From: UBA3700 sp964478025
GTDB taxonomy: Bacteria; Bacillota; Clostridia; Christensenellales; UBA3700
Reading direction: 5' to 3'
DNA length: 31,807 nucleotides
Assembly (NCBI GenBank): GCA_964478025.1
Contig: CAYZGK010000018.1
Location: 1 to 31,807 of the forward strand
Part shown: positions 17,153 through 24,690 of the stretch, in pieces
How positions within the stretch are numbered: position 1 is the stretch's first letter
Layout of the letters: every line of letters starts with the position of its first letter
The notes under the pieces: generated by a model
Database searches by the model: none
The model's input: the letters and a program-made list of their open reading frames with translations, nothing else
Told to the model about the DNA's origin: nothing
Program-made: the position numbers and the translations under genes

Positions 17153-17254
17153 TTATTGCTCACTTACGATAATTTATTGCTCACTTTTATTGCTCACTTA
17201 TGTTGATTTATTGCTCACTTTTATTGCTCACTTATGTTGATTTATTGCTCACTT
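17153..17254 (+). repeat. six phased 13-bp direct repeats (TTATTGCTCACTT) upstream of the AlbA_2-type regulator
   Basis: Exact copies of TTATTGCTCACTT begin at 17153, 17174, 17187, 17208, 17221 and 17242. The start-to-start distances alternate 21, 13, 21, 13, 21, so the higher-order unit is 34 bp. The 8-base gap is ACGATAAT after the first copy and ATGTTGAT after the third and fifth. The last copy fills the spacer between the -35 (17237) and -10 (17260) of the downstream gene. A partial inverted copy AAGTGAG lies at 17277-17283 and serves as its ribosome binding region. A seventh copy is at 18724-18736, after the gene. This layout is what one expects of a multi-site operator, probably autoregulatory. 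Confidence 0.9.
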
Positions 17255-17265
17255 AGGTATATAAT
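17237..17265 (+). promoter_or_regulatory. promoter of the AlbA_2-type regulator gene
   Basis: TTGATT (17237-17242) and TATAAT (17260-17265) are exactly 17 bp apart, and repeat copy 6 lies in the spacer. A protein bound to the repeat would block RNA polymerase. The predicted leader is only about 18 bases. Confidence 0.7.
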
Positions 17266-17289
17266 GATTATGAAAAAGTGAGGTTTTTT

Positions 17290-18678
17290 ATGGATATAGC
17301 GTATTTTAAAGAATTGTTATCTTATACTTATGAGAAGGAATGGATAGAATTTAAAACAAACTGGGATAACCGCGATGATATCGGCGAATATATCTCAGCA
17401 CTATCTAATAGTGCAGCTTTAAAAAATGTTCCATACGCTTATATATTTTGGGGAGTTGATGATAAAACTCATAAAGTTGTACAGACACATTTTGATCCAG
17501 ACAAGGAAGAAAAAGGCGAGTCTTTAAAACATTATTTATCAAGATTATTAGAGCCATCAATAAATTATGAATTTGATAGCCTTGATTATGATGGAATAAA
17601 AGTTATTTATTTAAAAATTCCAAAAGCAAAGTTGGTGCCAGTAGAATTTAATAAAGAAAGATATATAAGAATAGGTTCGTCTAATGAGAAATTAAGAAAA
17701 TTTCCACATATTGAGGCCGATTTATGGCTAAAACTTAGAAATTCAAATGATTCTATAATTAACCATGAGGCACCAAGACAAAACTTAACTTTTAATAAGT
17801 TGTTAGTTTACTATATGGCAAGAGGTTTAAAATTAAAAGAAAATACCTTTAAAGAAGAATTAAACTTTTATGTACCAGACACTAAAAAATATAATATACT
17901 TGCTTATTTAATGGCAGATGAAAATGATATAGCTGTAAGAGTTTCTATATTTAAAGGCACTAGAAAATCTGACAACTTATACTCAGTTAGAGAGTTTGGC
18001 AATCAATGTATGTTATATGCAATAGATAAAGTTTTAGAATATTGCGATGTTGTTAATATCATACAAGCAGATGAAACTAATAGAGTTGTAGAAAGAAAGG
18101 AAGTACCTTTATTTGATTCAAAGGCTTTAAGAGAAGCTGTATTAAATGCGTTTATTCATAATGAGTGGATAGATTTAAATGCACCAATGATTTCTATTTA
18201 TACAGATAGAATAGATATATTGTCTTATGGAACAATTCCAGCAGGTCAAACCCTTGCAGGATTTTATGAAGGAAAAAGCCAACCAAGATGTAGAGAACTT
18301 GCTCATATATTCTTACAACTAAGAATAAGTGAACGTTCAGGAAGAGGAGTTAATAAAATTATTGAAGCATATGGAAAGGAAGCTTTTTTAATAGAAGACG
18401 ATTATATTAAAGTTAGCATTAAGTATAATAGGGTTGAAAAAAGCAAAGTTGCTTCATATGAAAAAGAGGAAAAGGAAAAAACTAGAAAAACCTCTAAAGA
18501 AAATAAAAATAAAATAATAGAGGAAATAAGAGATAATCCAAATACTACAACAAAACAATTAATGTCAATTTTAAATTTAAATAAAACATCTATACAAAAA
18601 TACTTGAAAATTTTAAAGGATGAAAATCAAATAGAACGTATCGGTTCTAATAAAGATGGATATTGGAAAGTAGTGTAA
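17290..18678 (+). CDS. AlbA_2 / RecG-C-like (HATPase_c_4) regulator with C-terminal winged helix
   Basis: This protein of 462 residues has the layout of the widespread AlbA_2 ('divergent AAA-4') family. Residues about 5-125 form the putative DNA/RNA-binding AlbA_2 domain (EWIEFKTNWDNRDDIGEYIS; IRIGSSNEKLRKF). About 275-365 form the RecG-C/HATPase-like domain (LREAVLNAFIHNEW; ISIYTDRIDILSYGTIP; ISERSGRGVNKIIEAYG). About 380-405 is a charged Lys/Glu linker, and about 405-462 a winged helix (NPNTTTKQLMSILNLNKTSIQKYLKIL). I chose ATG 17290, six bases after AGTGAGG, over GTG 17278. The repeats overlapping its promoter suggest it binds them through the C-terminal HTH. Family function is poorly known. 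Confidence 0.85.
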   Translation: MDIAYFKELLSYTYEKEWIEFKTNWDNRDDIGEYISALSNSAALKNVPYAYIFWGVDDKTHKVVQTHFDPDKEEKGESLKHYLSRLLEPSINYEFDSLDYDGIKVIYLKIPKAKLVPVEFNKERYIRIGSSNEKLRKFPHIEADLWLKLRNSNDSIINHEAPRQNLTFNKLLVYYMARGLKLKENTFKEELNFYVPDTKKYNILAYLMADENDIAVRVSIFKGTRKSDNLYSVREFGNQCMLYAIDKVLEYCDVVNIIQADETNRVVERKEVPLFDSKALREAVLNAFIHNEWIDLNAPMISIYTDRIDILSYGTIPAGQTLAGFYEGKSQPRCRELAHIFLQLRISERSGRGVNKIIEAYGKEAFLIEDDYIKVSIKYNRVEKSKVASYEKEEKEKTRKTSKENKNKIIEEIRDNPNTTTKQLMSILNLNKTSIQKYLKILKDENQIERIGSNKDGYWKVV

Positions 18679-18691
18679 TCAAAAAAAATTA

Positions 18692-18717
18692 GGACCTCAG
18701 TTGAGGTCCATTTTTTT
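18692..18717. terminator. bidirectional terminator (copy 2 of the duplicated terminator)
   Basis: GGACCTCA (18692-18699) pairs with TGAGGTCC (18702-18709) around GT; a four-base AGTT loop is more realistic. It is followed by A and seven T, and preceded by eight A, which gives a U-tract for luxS on the minus strand. It differs from copy 1 mainly in the loop bases. Confidence 0.92.
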
Positions 18718-18735
18718 ATAAGTTTATTGCTCACT

Positions 18736-19161
18736 TTATTTCTTTAATACTTTTAAATAATTTTCAATATCTTTTTTTGCTTGTTTTAAATCGTGATCAA
18801 GATAATTGCCACACTGTTTTTTCTCAGAACCTGGAACATAATCTAGTTCTAAGCATTTTTCAAAACATTTTATTGTCATTTCTTTTGCTTGCTTTTCTTT
18901 TATTCCAAATAAAAGCAAATAACATCCTGTTCTACAGCCCATAGGTCCAAAATAAACAACATCATCCTTTATCTCACTATTTCTTATAACAGTTGCAAAT
19001 AAATGCTCTATAGAATGAATAGATGCATAAGAAAGGTAATCGCCACCATTAGGTTTTTTGAATCTTAAATCGTATGTATATACATTATGTGCTTCACCTA
19101 AACAATAAAATCCAGGTGTTAATTTGTCATGATCTAAAGTAAAAGATTTTATATTATCCAT
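18736..19161 (-). CDS. luxS: S-ribosylhomocysteine lyase (autoinducer-2 synthesis)
   Basis: LuxS splits S-ribosylhomocysteine into homocysteine and 4,5-dihydroxy-2,3-pentanedione, the precursor of autoinducer-2. The metal site is visible as H49 and H53 in IHSIEH plus C117 in KKQCGNY, with E52 and C76 (PMGCRTG) as catalytic residues. At 141 residues it is a little shorter than the usual 150-160. GGAG precedes the ATG on the minus strand. The gene ends against a copy of the TTATTGCTCACTT repeat and the bidirectional terminator. It returns homocysteine to the MetF/MetH pathway encoded at the start of this window. It is divergent from a LytTR two-component operon, suggesting possible shared control. 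Confidence 0.95.
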   Translation of the reverse strand: MDNIKSFTLDHDKLTPGFYCLGEAHNVYTYDLRFKKPNGGDYLSYASIHSIEHLFATVIRNSEIKDDVVYFGPMGCRTGCYLLLFGIKEKQAKEMTIKCFEKCLELDYVPGSEKKQCGNYLDHDLKQAKKDIENYLKVLKK

Positions 19162-19185
19162 ATGTTTCTCCTATATTTCCTAGAT

Positions 19186-19215
19186 AATATTATCATTTAG
19201 TAGGTAATTATTCAA
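19186..19215 (-). promoter_or_regulatory. candidate luxS promoter
   Basis: On the minus strand, TTGAAT (19215-19210) and TAATAT (19191-19186) are separated by 18 bp. The match is moderate. The candidate LytTR repeats lie just upstream of this -35. Confidence 0.4.
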
Positions 19216-19222
19216 GTAATAG

Positions 19223-19249
19223 TGGCAAAAAGTGGGCGAGATTTGGCAA
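19223..19249 (+). promoter_or_regulatory. direct repeat, candidate LytTR-binding site
   Basis: TGGCAA occurs at 19223-19228 and 19244-19249, 21 bp apart start to start, i.e. two helical turns. LytTR regulators typically bind pairs of about 9-bp direct repeats at this spacing, just upstream of the -35. The site lies between the divergent luxS and response-regulator promoters and could serve both. Binding is inferred. Confidence 0.4.
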
Positions 19250-19255
19250 TGCGCA

Positions 19256-19284
19256 TTGACACTAAAATTATATTAAATTATAAT
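19256..19284 (+). promoter_or_regulatory. consensus promoter of the LytTR operon
   Basis: TTGACA (19256-19261) and TATAAT (19279-19284) are both perfect hexamers, 17 bp apart. A 12-bp palindrome CAATGCGCATTG (19247-19258) overlaps the -35 and the second TGGCAA repeat. GAGGGG at 19297-19302 precedes the ATG at 19308. Confidence 0.85.
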
Positions 19285-19307
19285 TATTATATTAAAGAGG
19301 GGATTAT

Positions 19308-20030
19308 ATGATAAATATTGCAATATGCGATGATGAAATACTAGAACTTAAAAAGATAACTTCCTTATTAAAAGAATACTTTCAAGAGCATAAAAATATT
19401 CAATTTAATGTTGAAACATTTCAAAAACCATTGGAGTTAATTGATTATATAAATAAAAAAGGTAGCTTTGATGTTTATATCCTAGATATTTTAATGGATG
19501 GAGTAAAAGGCACAGATGTTGCTGCTGAAATAAGATCCAAGAAAAATAATAGCGAAATAATATTCGTTACAAATTCAAAAGAATATGCCGTTGATGCCTT
19601 TGCATTAAATGCAGCACACTATTTAACTAAACCTTGTTCAAAAGAAAAGTTTGATGAAGCTTTAAATAGAGTAGTTGAAAAAATAGAAGAAAGAGGAAAA
19701 GAGTTTATTGTTAGAAATACATCAGATGGATTAATGAAAATTAATTTAAATGAATTTATTTATTCTGAATCTTCTGGCCATTATCAGTATGTTCATTTAA
19801 CTAGTGGAGTATGCTTAAAAATTAGAAGTAAAACTAGTGAACTTTGGGAAGATCTAAAAAGTTATAAAAGATTCTTACAACCTCATAGTGGATATATCGT
19901 AAATATGGATTATGTAAAGAATATAACATCATTTGGTGTTAGCATGGAAAAGATAGATATTCCTATTTCTAAAAACACATATAATTCTATAAAGAAAATT
20001 TATTTAGATTACACATTTAATAAGGGTTAA
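19308..20030 (+). CDS. LytTR-family response regulator (AgrA/VirR type)
   Basis: This 240-residue cytosolic response regulator has a receiver domain (about 1-120) with the acidic pair D8/D9 (ICDDE), phosphoacceptor D60 (VYILDILM) and the conserved Lys in LTKPCS. A LytTR DNA-binding domain (about 135-238) follows, with FIYSESSGHYQYVHL and FLQPHSGYIVNMDYVKNI. It is first in a tight gene run and sits one base from the AgrC-like kinase, its likely partner. The consensus promoter and direct repeats in front suggest autoregulation, as is common for LytTR systems. No AgrB or AgrD gene was found nearby, so the signal is unknown. Confidence 0.93.
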   Translation: MINIAICDDEILELKKITSLLKEYFQEHKNIQFNVETFQKPLELIDYINKKGSFDVYILDILMDGVKGTDVAAEIRSKKNNSEIIFVTNSKEYAVDAFALNAAHYLTKPCSKEKFDEALNRVVEKIEERGKEFIVRNTSDGLMKINLNEFIYSESSGHYQYVHLTSGVCLKIRSKTSELWEDLKSYKRFLQPHSGYIVNMDYVKNITSFGVSMEKIDIPISKNTYNSIKKIYLDYTFNKG

Positions 20031-20031
20031 A

Positions 20032-21339
20032 ATGGATAATGCAAGTATAGGTAATATTGTTTTGAATGTAGTTAGCTGTATAGGCACTTTAGTACTTGGC
20101 TGGTGTCCTATGGAGTCTAAACGTTCTAATAAGATTACAATTTTTACAGCACTAATTGTTTTAGCTTTAAATATTACTATTGCCTTGCTTGCAGATGCAT
20201 ATATAACAGATTTAAGTATTTATCACTTGTCTTTAATATCTTGTGCCGTTGTAGCTTTAATAGCATATTTCTTTTTATCTAAAGACACTGTATGGCAAAC
20301 TTTATTTGAATTTTTTATTCAGGGTAATGCTTTTTTAATTATAATGTACTCATCAAAGGCATTAGCATACTATTTTGTTAATAATAATGTTTGGTTTGAA
20401 TTATTTATAAGAGTTATTGCGTTTGGTTGTGTATTTGTAATTTATAAATTTTGGTTTAGAAAAATATTTAGATTTTTAGCAAATAATAATAAAGATAATG
20501 CAGCATGGGGAATAATGACTACTATTGTCTTTATATTTGCAGTACTATTCTATTTAATACTTTATTATCCAGAACCATTCTATAAAAAAGATTTATATGA
20601 AAATTTAATTATGATTGTCTCTATTAGTTTAATAATTTTAATTTATCTTGGAATTATATCAATATTGTCAACACTAGTTGAAAATAATAAATTAAAAATG
20701 GAATCTGAGAAAAACAATATGAAAATTTCATATTGGAAAACTCAAATAGAAATGCAAAAAGCTTCCATTGAGAAAACTAAGAGAATAAGACATGATTTAA
20801 GACACCATATAAATGTAATATTTGGAATGTTTGTCAAGAAAGATTATGATGGTGCCGAAAAATATCTTGAGGAATTAGGAGCAAAGGTAGATAATATTGC
20901 AACTGCAACCTATTGCCAAAACTATACAGTAAACTGTCTTTTAACTCTTTATATACAAAGAGCTATAGATTTAGGAATAGATGTTAATTACCAAATTAAT
21001 ATTCCAGAAAATATAAATATTGATGAAATGGATCTTGCGTCACTTATGGCAAACTTAATAGAAAACGCAACAGAAGGTTGTCAATCTTTGAAAAAGCCAA
21101 AGGCCAAGAAATTTATAAATATAGTTACACAATATCAAACAGGAAGCTTAAGAATAATGGTAGAAAACTCTTCTAATGATAATCTTGTATTTAATGGAGC
21201 ACTTCCAGTTTCAACAAAATCTAAAGAAGGTGGAATAGGAACTGCTTCAATTCAAGATATAGCTACTAAATACAAGGGAATGGTAGATTTTTCTCAAGAA
21301 GCTGGAATCTTTAAAGCTCGTGTTATTTTGAATTTTTAA
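20032..21339 (+). CDS. AgrC-like GHKL sensor histidine kinase
   Basis: This 435-residue membrane sensor has about six or seven hydrophobic segments in residues 1-215, no large extracellular domain, a short helical linker, a dimerisation/phosphoacceptor helix (RIRHDLRHHINVIFGMF, with H254 as the likely phosphorylated residue) and a C-terminal GHKL ATPase (MANLIENATEGCQSL as N box; GGIGTASIQDIATKYKG as G box). This plan matches AgrC-type receptors for secreted peptides. It begins one base after the regulator stop and is followed one base later by a release-factor-like gene, so all three should share one transcript. The ligand cannot be deduced. Confidence 0.92.
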   Translation: MDNASIGNIVLNVVSCIGTLVLGWCPMESKRSNKITIFTALIVLALNITIALLADAYITDLSIYHLSLISCAVVALIAYFFLSKDTVWQTLFEFFIQGNAFLIIMYSSKALAYYFVNNNVWFELFIRVIAFGCVFVIYKFWFRKIFRFLANNNKDNAAWGIMTTIVFIFAVLFYLILYYPEPFYKKDLYENLIMIVSISLIILIYLGIISILSTLVENNKLKMESEKNNMKISYWKTQIEMQKASIEKTKRIRHDLRHHINVIFGMFVKKDYDGAEKYLEELGAKVDNIATATYCQNYTVNCLLTLYIQRAIDLGIDVNYQINIPENINIDEMDLASLMANLIENATEGCQSLKKPKAKKFINIVTQYQTGSLRIMVENSSNDNLVFNGALPVSTKSKEGGIGTASIQDIATKYKGMVDFSQEAGIFKARVILNF

Positions 21340-21340
21340 T

Positions 21341-22258
21341 ATGGAAAATTTAGATAAAATTTTAGAAAGTTTAAAAGTATACTTTAATAGATGTGAAGAG
21401 CTAAATACGCTTTTACTTTCTCCTGAGATAACTATAGATTCTAAGTTAAATCAAAAGTATGCAAAAGAAGCTCAAGAAATTGAAGCTTATGGAGTGCTAT
21501 ATACAAAGATAAAAGACTGCATGCTTGAGAGAGAAACATTTAGTGCATATCCAGATTTTATAAAAGAAATAGATTTAAAATTAGATAATCTTATTTTAGA
21601 GTATAGAGAATTAATAAATAATTCTAAATCAGATTCCTATTCAGGTTGTATTATTGAAATAGTAGGTAGCGAAAAAGATTTTATAGATAAATTATTTAAA
21701 ATGTATTCAGTTTTTTGTAAAAATCAATCCTATAAATATTCAATAAATGACAATAAGATGACTATATATGGCAAAAACGCTTACTCTAAATTAAAGGGTG
21801 AATGTGGTATTTGTAAAATAGAAGATTTAAAAAAGGAAATTAAGGTTTTAGTATATCCACTTGAAAAAGCACAAGAAAATATAATAAACGATAAAGATAT
21901 AAAGGTAGATTATTTCCACTCCTCAGGTGCAGGTGGTCAAAATATTAATAAGGTTGAAACTGCAATTAGATTAACTCATATTCCAACAGGGATAGTTGTT
22001 ACATGCCAAGATGAAAGATCTCAAAAACAAAATAAAGAAAAGGCATATGAATTATTAGAAAAGAAATTAAAAGAACGCTCAAAACAGGAAGAAAAATTAA
22101 ACTTTGAAAAGAATCGTAAAGTAATTTTAAGTAAAATTAAACCTATTAGAGTATATAATATATCAAATAACACTATAAAGAATATAAACTCTGAGAAATT
22201 ATATGAATTAAATAAAGCGCTAAATTGTGCTAATATAATAGGAGAGTCTATAGTTTAA
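21341..22258 (+). CDS. divergent class-I release-factor-like protein: GGQ present, PxT codon-reading motif missing
   Basis: This 305-residue homologue of peptide chain release factor RF1 is shorter than the usual 355-360. Residues about 185-235 match domain 3 well: the peptidyl-tRNA hydrolysis motif SSGAGGQNINKVETAIR (GGQ at 198-200), then THIPTGIVVTCQDERSQKQN. RVYNISNN near 270 corresponds to RTYNFPQ. In domain 2, the stretch that in RF1 carries HRVQRVPATESQGR is replaced by GICKIEDLKKEIKV (156-169), about eight residues shorter by eye, so neither PxT nor SPF is present. It may therefore release peptides without reading a stop codon, as a rescue factor, or may have become a regulator. It lies between a sensor kinase and a helicase, not beside prmC. 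Confidence 0.8.
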   Translation: MENLDKILESLKVYFNRCEELNTLLLSPEITIDSKLNQKYAKEAQEIEAYGVLYTKIKDCMLERETFSAYPDFIKEIDLKLDNLILEYRELINNSKSDSYSGCIIEIVGSEKDFIDKLFKMYSVFCKNQSYKYSINDNKMTIYGKNAYSKLKGECGICKIEDLKKEIKVLVYPLEKAQENIINDKDIKVDYFHSSGAGGQNINKVETAIRLTHIPTGIVVTCQDERSQKQNKEKAYELLEKKLKERSKQEEKLNFEKNRKVILSKIKPIRVYNISNNTIKNINSEKLYELNKALNCANIIGESIV

Positions 22259-22276
22259 GGATTGATATAAAACCTT

Positions 22277-24685
22277 ATGTATTCAAATATAAAAATAGAT
22301 AATTCAAAAATAGTTTTATCAAGTAAAAGTAGAATCTTTAAAACAGAACAGTTTGTAAAACAAACTGGAGATTTGCTTTGTATAGATAAATTACTTAATA
22401 AAATATCAGAATCTATTTTATTAGCTTTGTCAAAAGGGAATCTTTTTAAAGAAAATAAGCAAAATAGTTATATAGTTTCAACGCTTGATAATAAAAACAA
22501 ATTATTCTTTAAATTTGGTGAAAACTTATCTTTAAACTTTAATTTAAATAAAGATGATATAGTATTTTATAAGTTCATTACGGATAGTAAGGTAAAGTTG
22601 CAAGATAAAAGATTATTATCATTTTTTAAAGTTAATGATTTTAATATGTCGCTAAAGACGACTATAGATAATACTCAAGAGTTAGATTTTTCAAAGCTTT
22701 ATATACTATCTAATACGGATAAAGTTAATTTCCCACTTCTTAATAAAGAACAAGAAAAAATTGTAACAATTGAAGATAACAATGTTGTTGTTCAAGGTGT
22801 TGCAGGTTCTGGTAAAACCAATATTTGTATAGATAAGATAATATATTGTGCGTGCAGAAGATATGTAGGAAAAGTTATTTATTCTACATATTCTCATGCT
22901 CTTGTTGAGGATACTAAAGAAAAAATAAATTTATTTTCTACTAATATAAAAAACTTTGTAACATCTCTAAAGAGTGGTAATGTTGAGTTTATTGATTTAA
23001 ATCATAAAGTAGCTATAGAGAATAAATTAGGTATTTGGCTTGATGTAGATGATGAGCAAAAAATTATAGAAAAATTAGAGTTTATTGTAAGCTTTTTAGA
23101 AAACAAAGTAGACTATTTTATGATAGAGGATCTATATAGCCTTTATGGAGATAAATATAACGAATTTTCTAATGAGCAATTCTTTATTAAAGAGTATTTA
23201 AAGAAGATAAAAAATTATAACGTTTTAACATCTTTAGATAAAATAAAATATATATCTTATGAGCTTATATATAAAGAAATCTATGGATTAATTTTTGGTT
23301 GGTGTGAAAATGTAAGTGGTGAATTGTCACTGCAAGAATATATCGATTTAAGAAAAGATAGTTTTTCAAAACAAGAGGCAGAATGTATATACTATATTTC
23401 TCAAGATTATAAAAAGTACATGCAAGCAAATGGTATTGTAGATAATAATATTGCATCAAGAATTCTTTTAGATAGAGTAGATAAAATTGAGAAATATTCA
23501 CTAGTTGTTTTAGATGAGGTACAAGACTTTACTCAAATAAATCTAAAGTTATTTAAAGCACTTGGAAGAAAAATGTTTTGCGTTGGTGATGTTCTTCAAA
23601 TGATTAACCCAACATATTTTTCATTTGCTTATTTAAAAAGATTACTATTTGAAAAAGATATTACAAATGTAGTTGAACTTAAAAACAATTACAGAAATAG
23701 TGAAAAAATAGAAGAAATCATTAATAAACTTTGCGATTTAAATGTAGCTCAATTTGGAAGTCATAGTTTCGTGCTTAAAGGTAAGAGTATAGATAATGGA
23801 CTTCCAACAAAAACAGTTTATGTAAATGATGGGAACTTTATAAATAGTATAGAAAATGAAAGTTATGCTGATGTAACAATTGTTGTTAGTAGCATAGATA
23901 GAAAAAATAAATTAAGAGAAGTATTTAATAAACAAGAAATACTTACAGTATCTGAGATAAAGGGCTTAGAGAGAAACTGTATTATACTTTTAGATATTCT
24001 TTCAGATAATTCAGAAAAATGGGATACGCTTAATAGACATGTAATTAATAAAAAGAAAGCAGAGGAAAACTCTGTTTATAGATATTATTTCAACTTATTC
24101 TATGTTGGACTATCTAGAGCTAAACAAAATTTATTTGTAGTTGAAAGAAAGAATATTGAACTATTTAATAATTTCTTTAAAGATAACTTTGAAGTTATGA
24201 ATCAAAAGAATGCCTTTAATTCTTTAAATAGTATAGCTTTAAAGATGGAATTAAAAAACGAAGAAGTTATATCAAGAATTGAAGAGTTTATAAAGCTTGA
24301 ACAATATGATAACGCAAAATGGCTTTTAGAAAAATTAGATAGCGTGGATGCAGATAAATATTCAAAGAAGATAGATATCTTTGAAAAGTATGTAAGAAAA
24401 GGGGACAACAAGCAAGCGGGAATTGAACTTTGGAGAAACGGACTTTTAGATGATGCAAAAAAACAATTTACAATTTCTCATGATGAAAAACTTATAGAGC
24501 TTATAGATTCGTGTGCTGAAAATTCCTCAAATACACTTGAGTATGACATAGTCCAATTCTATTTAGATGTTTTAGATAATGATGTGGCAAAAGGCGTTAT
24601 TATTGATACGCTAAATAGGGATGTAGAAGATATAAAAAATAATATAAAGAAAATAAATGAAAATTTAAAACATAAACGAGGTTAA
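22277..24685 (+). CDS. UvrD-like superfamily 1 helicase with helical C-terminal extension
   Basis: This 802-residue ATP-dependent DNA or RNA translocase of the UvrD/Rep/PcrA fold shows LNKEQEKIV (Q-like motif) and Walker A GVAGSGKT (174-181), Walker B DEVQD (413-417), CVGDVLQMI (motif III), NNYRNS (motif IV), VSEIKGLE (motif V) and YVGLSRAKQ (609-617, motif VI). All key residues are intact, so it should hydrolyse ATP. Residues 1-165 before Walker A match nothing I recognise. Residues about 640-802 look like paired helices (TPR-like), suggesting protein contacts. It lacks a recognisable nuclease domain. It lies 18 bases after the release-factor-like gene and five bases before the coiled-coil gene. 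The exact activity is inferred. Confidence 0.85.
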   Translation: MYSNIKIDNSKIVLSSKSRIFKTEQFVKQTGDLLCIDKLLNKISESILLALSKGNLFKENKQNSYIVSTLDNKNKLFFKFGENLSLNFNLNKDDIVFYKFITDSKVKLQDKRLLSFFKVNDFNMSLKTTIDNTQELDFSKLYILSNTDKVNFPLLNKEQEKIVTIEDNNVVVQGVAGSGKTNICIDKIIYCACRRYVGKVIYSTYSHALVEDTKEKINLFSTNIKNFVTSLKSGNVEFIDLNHKVAIENKLGIWLDVDDEQKIIEKLEFIVSFLENKVDYFMIEDLYSLYGDKYNEFSNEQFFIKEYLKKIKNYNVLTSLDKIKYISYELIYKEIYGLIFGWCENVSGELSLQEYIDLRKDSFSKQEAECIYYISQDYKKYMQANGIVDNNIASRILLDRVDKIEKYSLVVLDEVQDFTQINLKLFKALGRKMFCVGDVLQMINPTYFSFAYLKRLLFEKDITNVVELKNNYRNSEKIEEIINKLCDLNVAQFGSHSFVLKGKSIDNGLPTKTVYVNDGNFINSIENESYADVTIVVSSIDRKNKLREVFNKQEILTVSEIKGLERNCIILLDILSDNSEKWDTLNRHVINKKKAEENSVYRYYFNLFYVGLSRAKQNLFVVERKNIELFNNFFKDNFEVMNQKNAFNSLNSIALKMELKNEEVISRIEEFIKLEQYDNAKWLLEKLDSVDADKYSKKIDIFEKYVRKGDNKQAGIELWRNGLLDDAKKQFTISHDEKLIELIDSCAENSSNTLEYDIVQFYLDVLDNDVAKGVIIDTLNRDVEDIKNNIKKINENLKHKRG

Positions 24686-24690
24686 ACGAT

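Noticed and set aside
17153..17254. Possible CRISPR array
   Set aside because: The repeats are only 13 bp, gaps are 0 or 8 bp and mostly identical, and no cas gene is near. A phased operator fits better.
19162..21340. Search for an AgrD-like peptide or AgrB gene beside the AgrC-like kinase
   Set aside because: The 146-bp gap to luxS is filled with promoter elements and the junctions are one base; no peptide gene was found.
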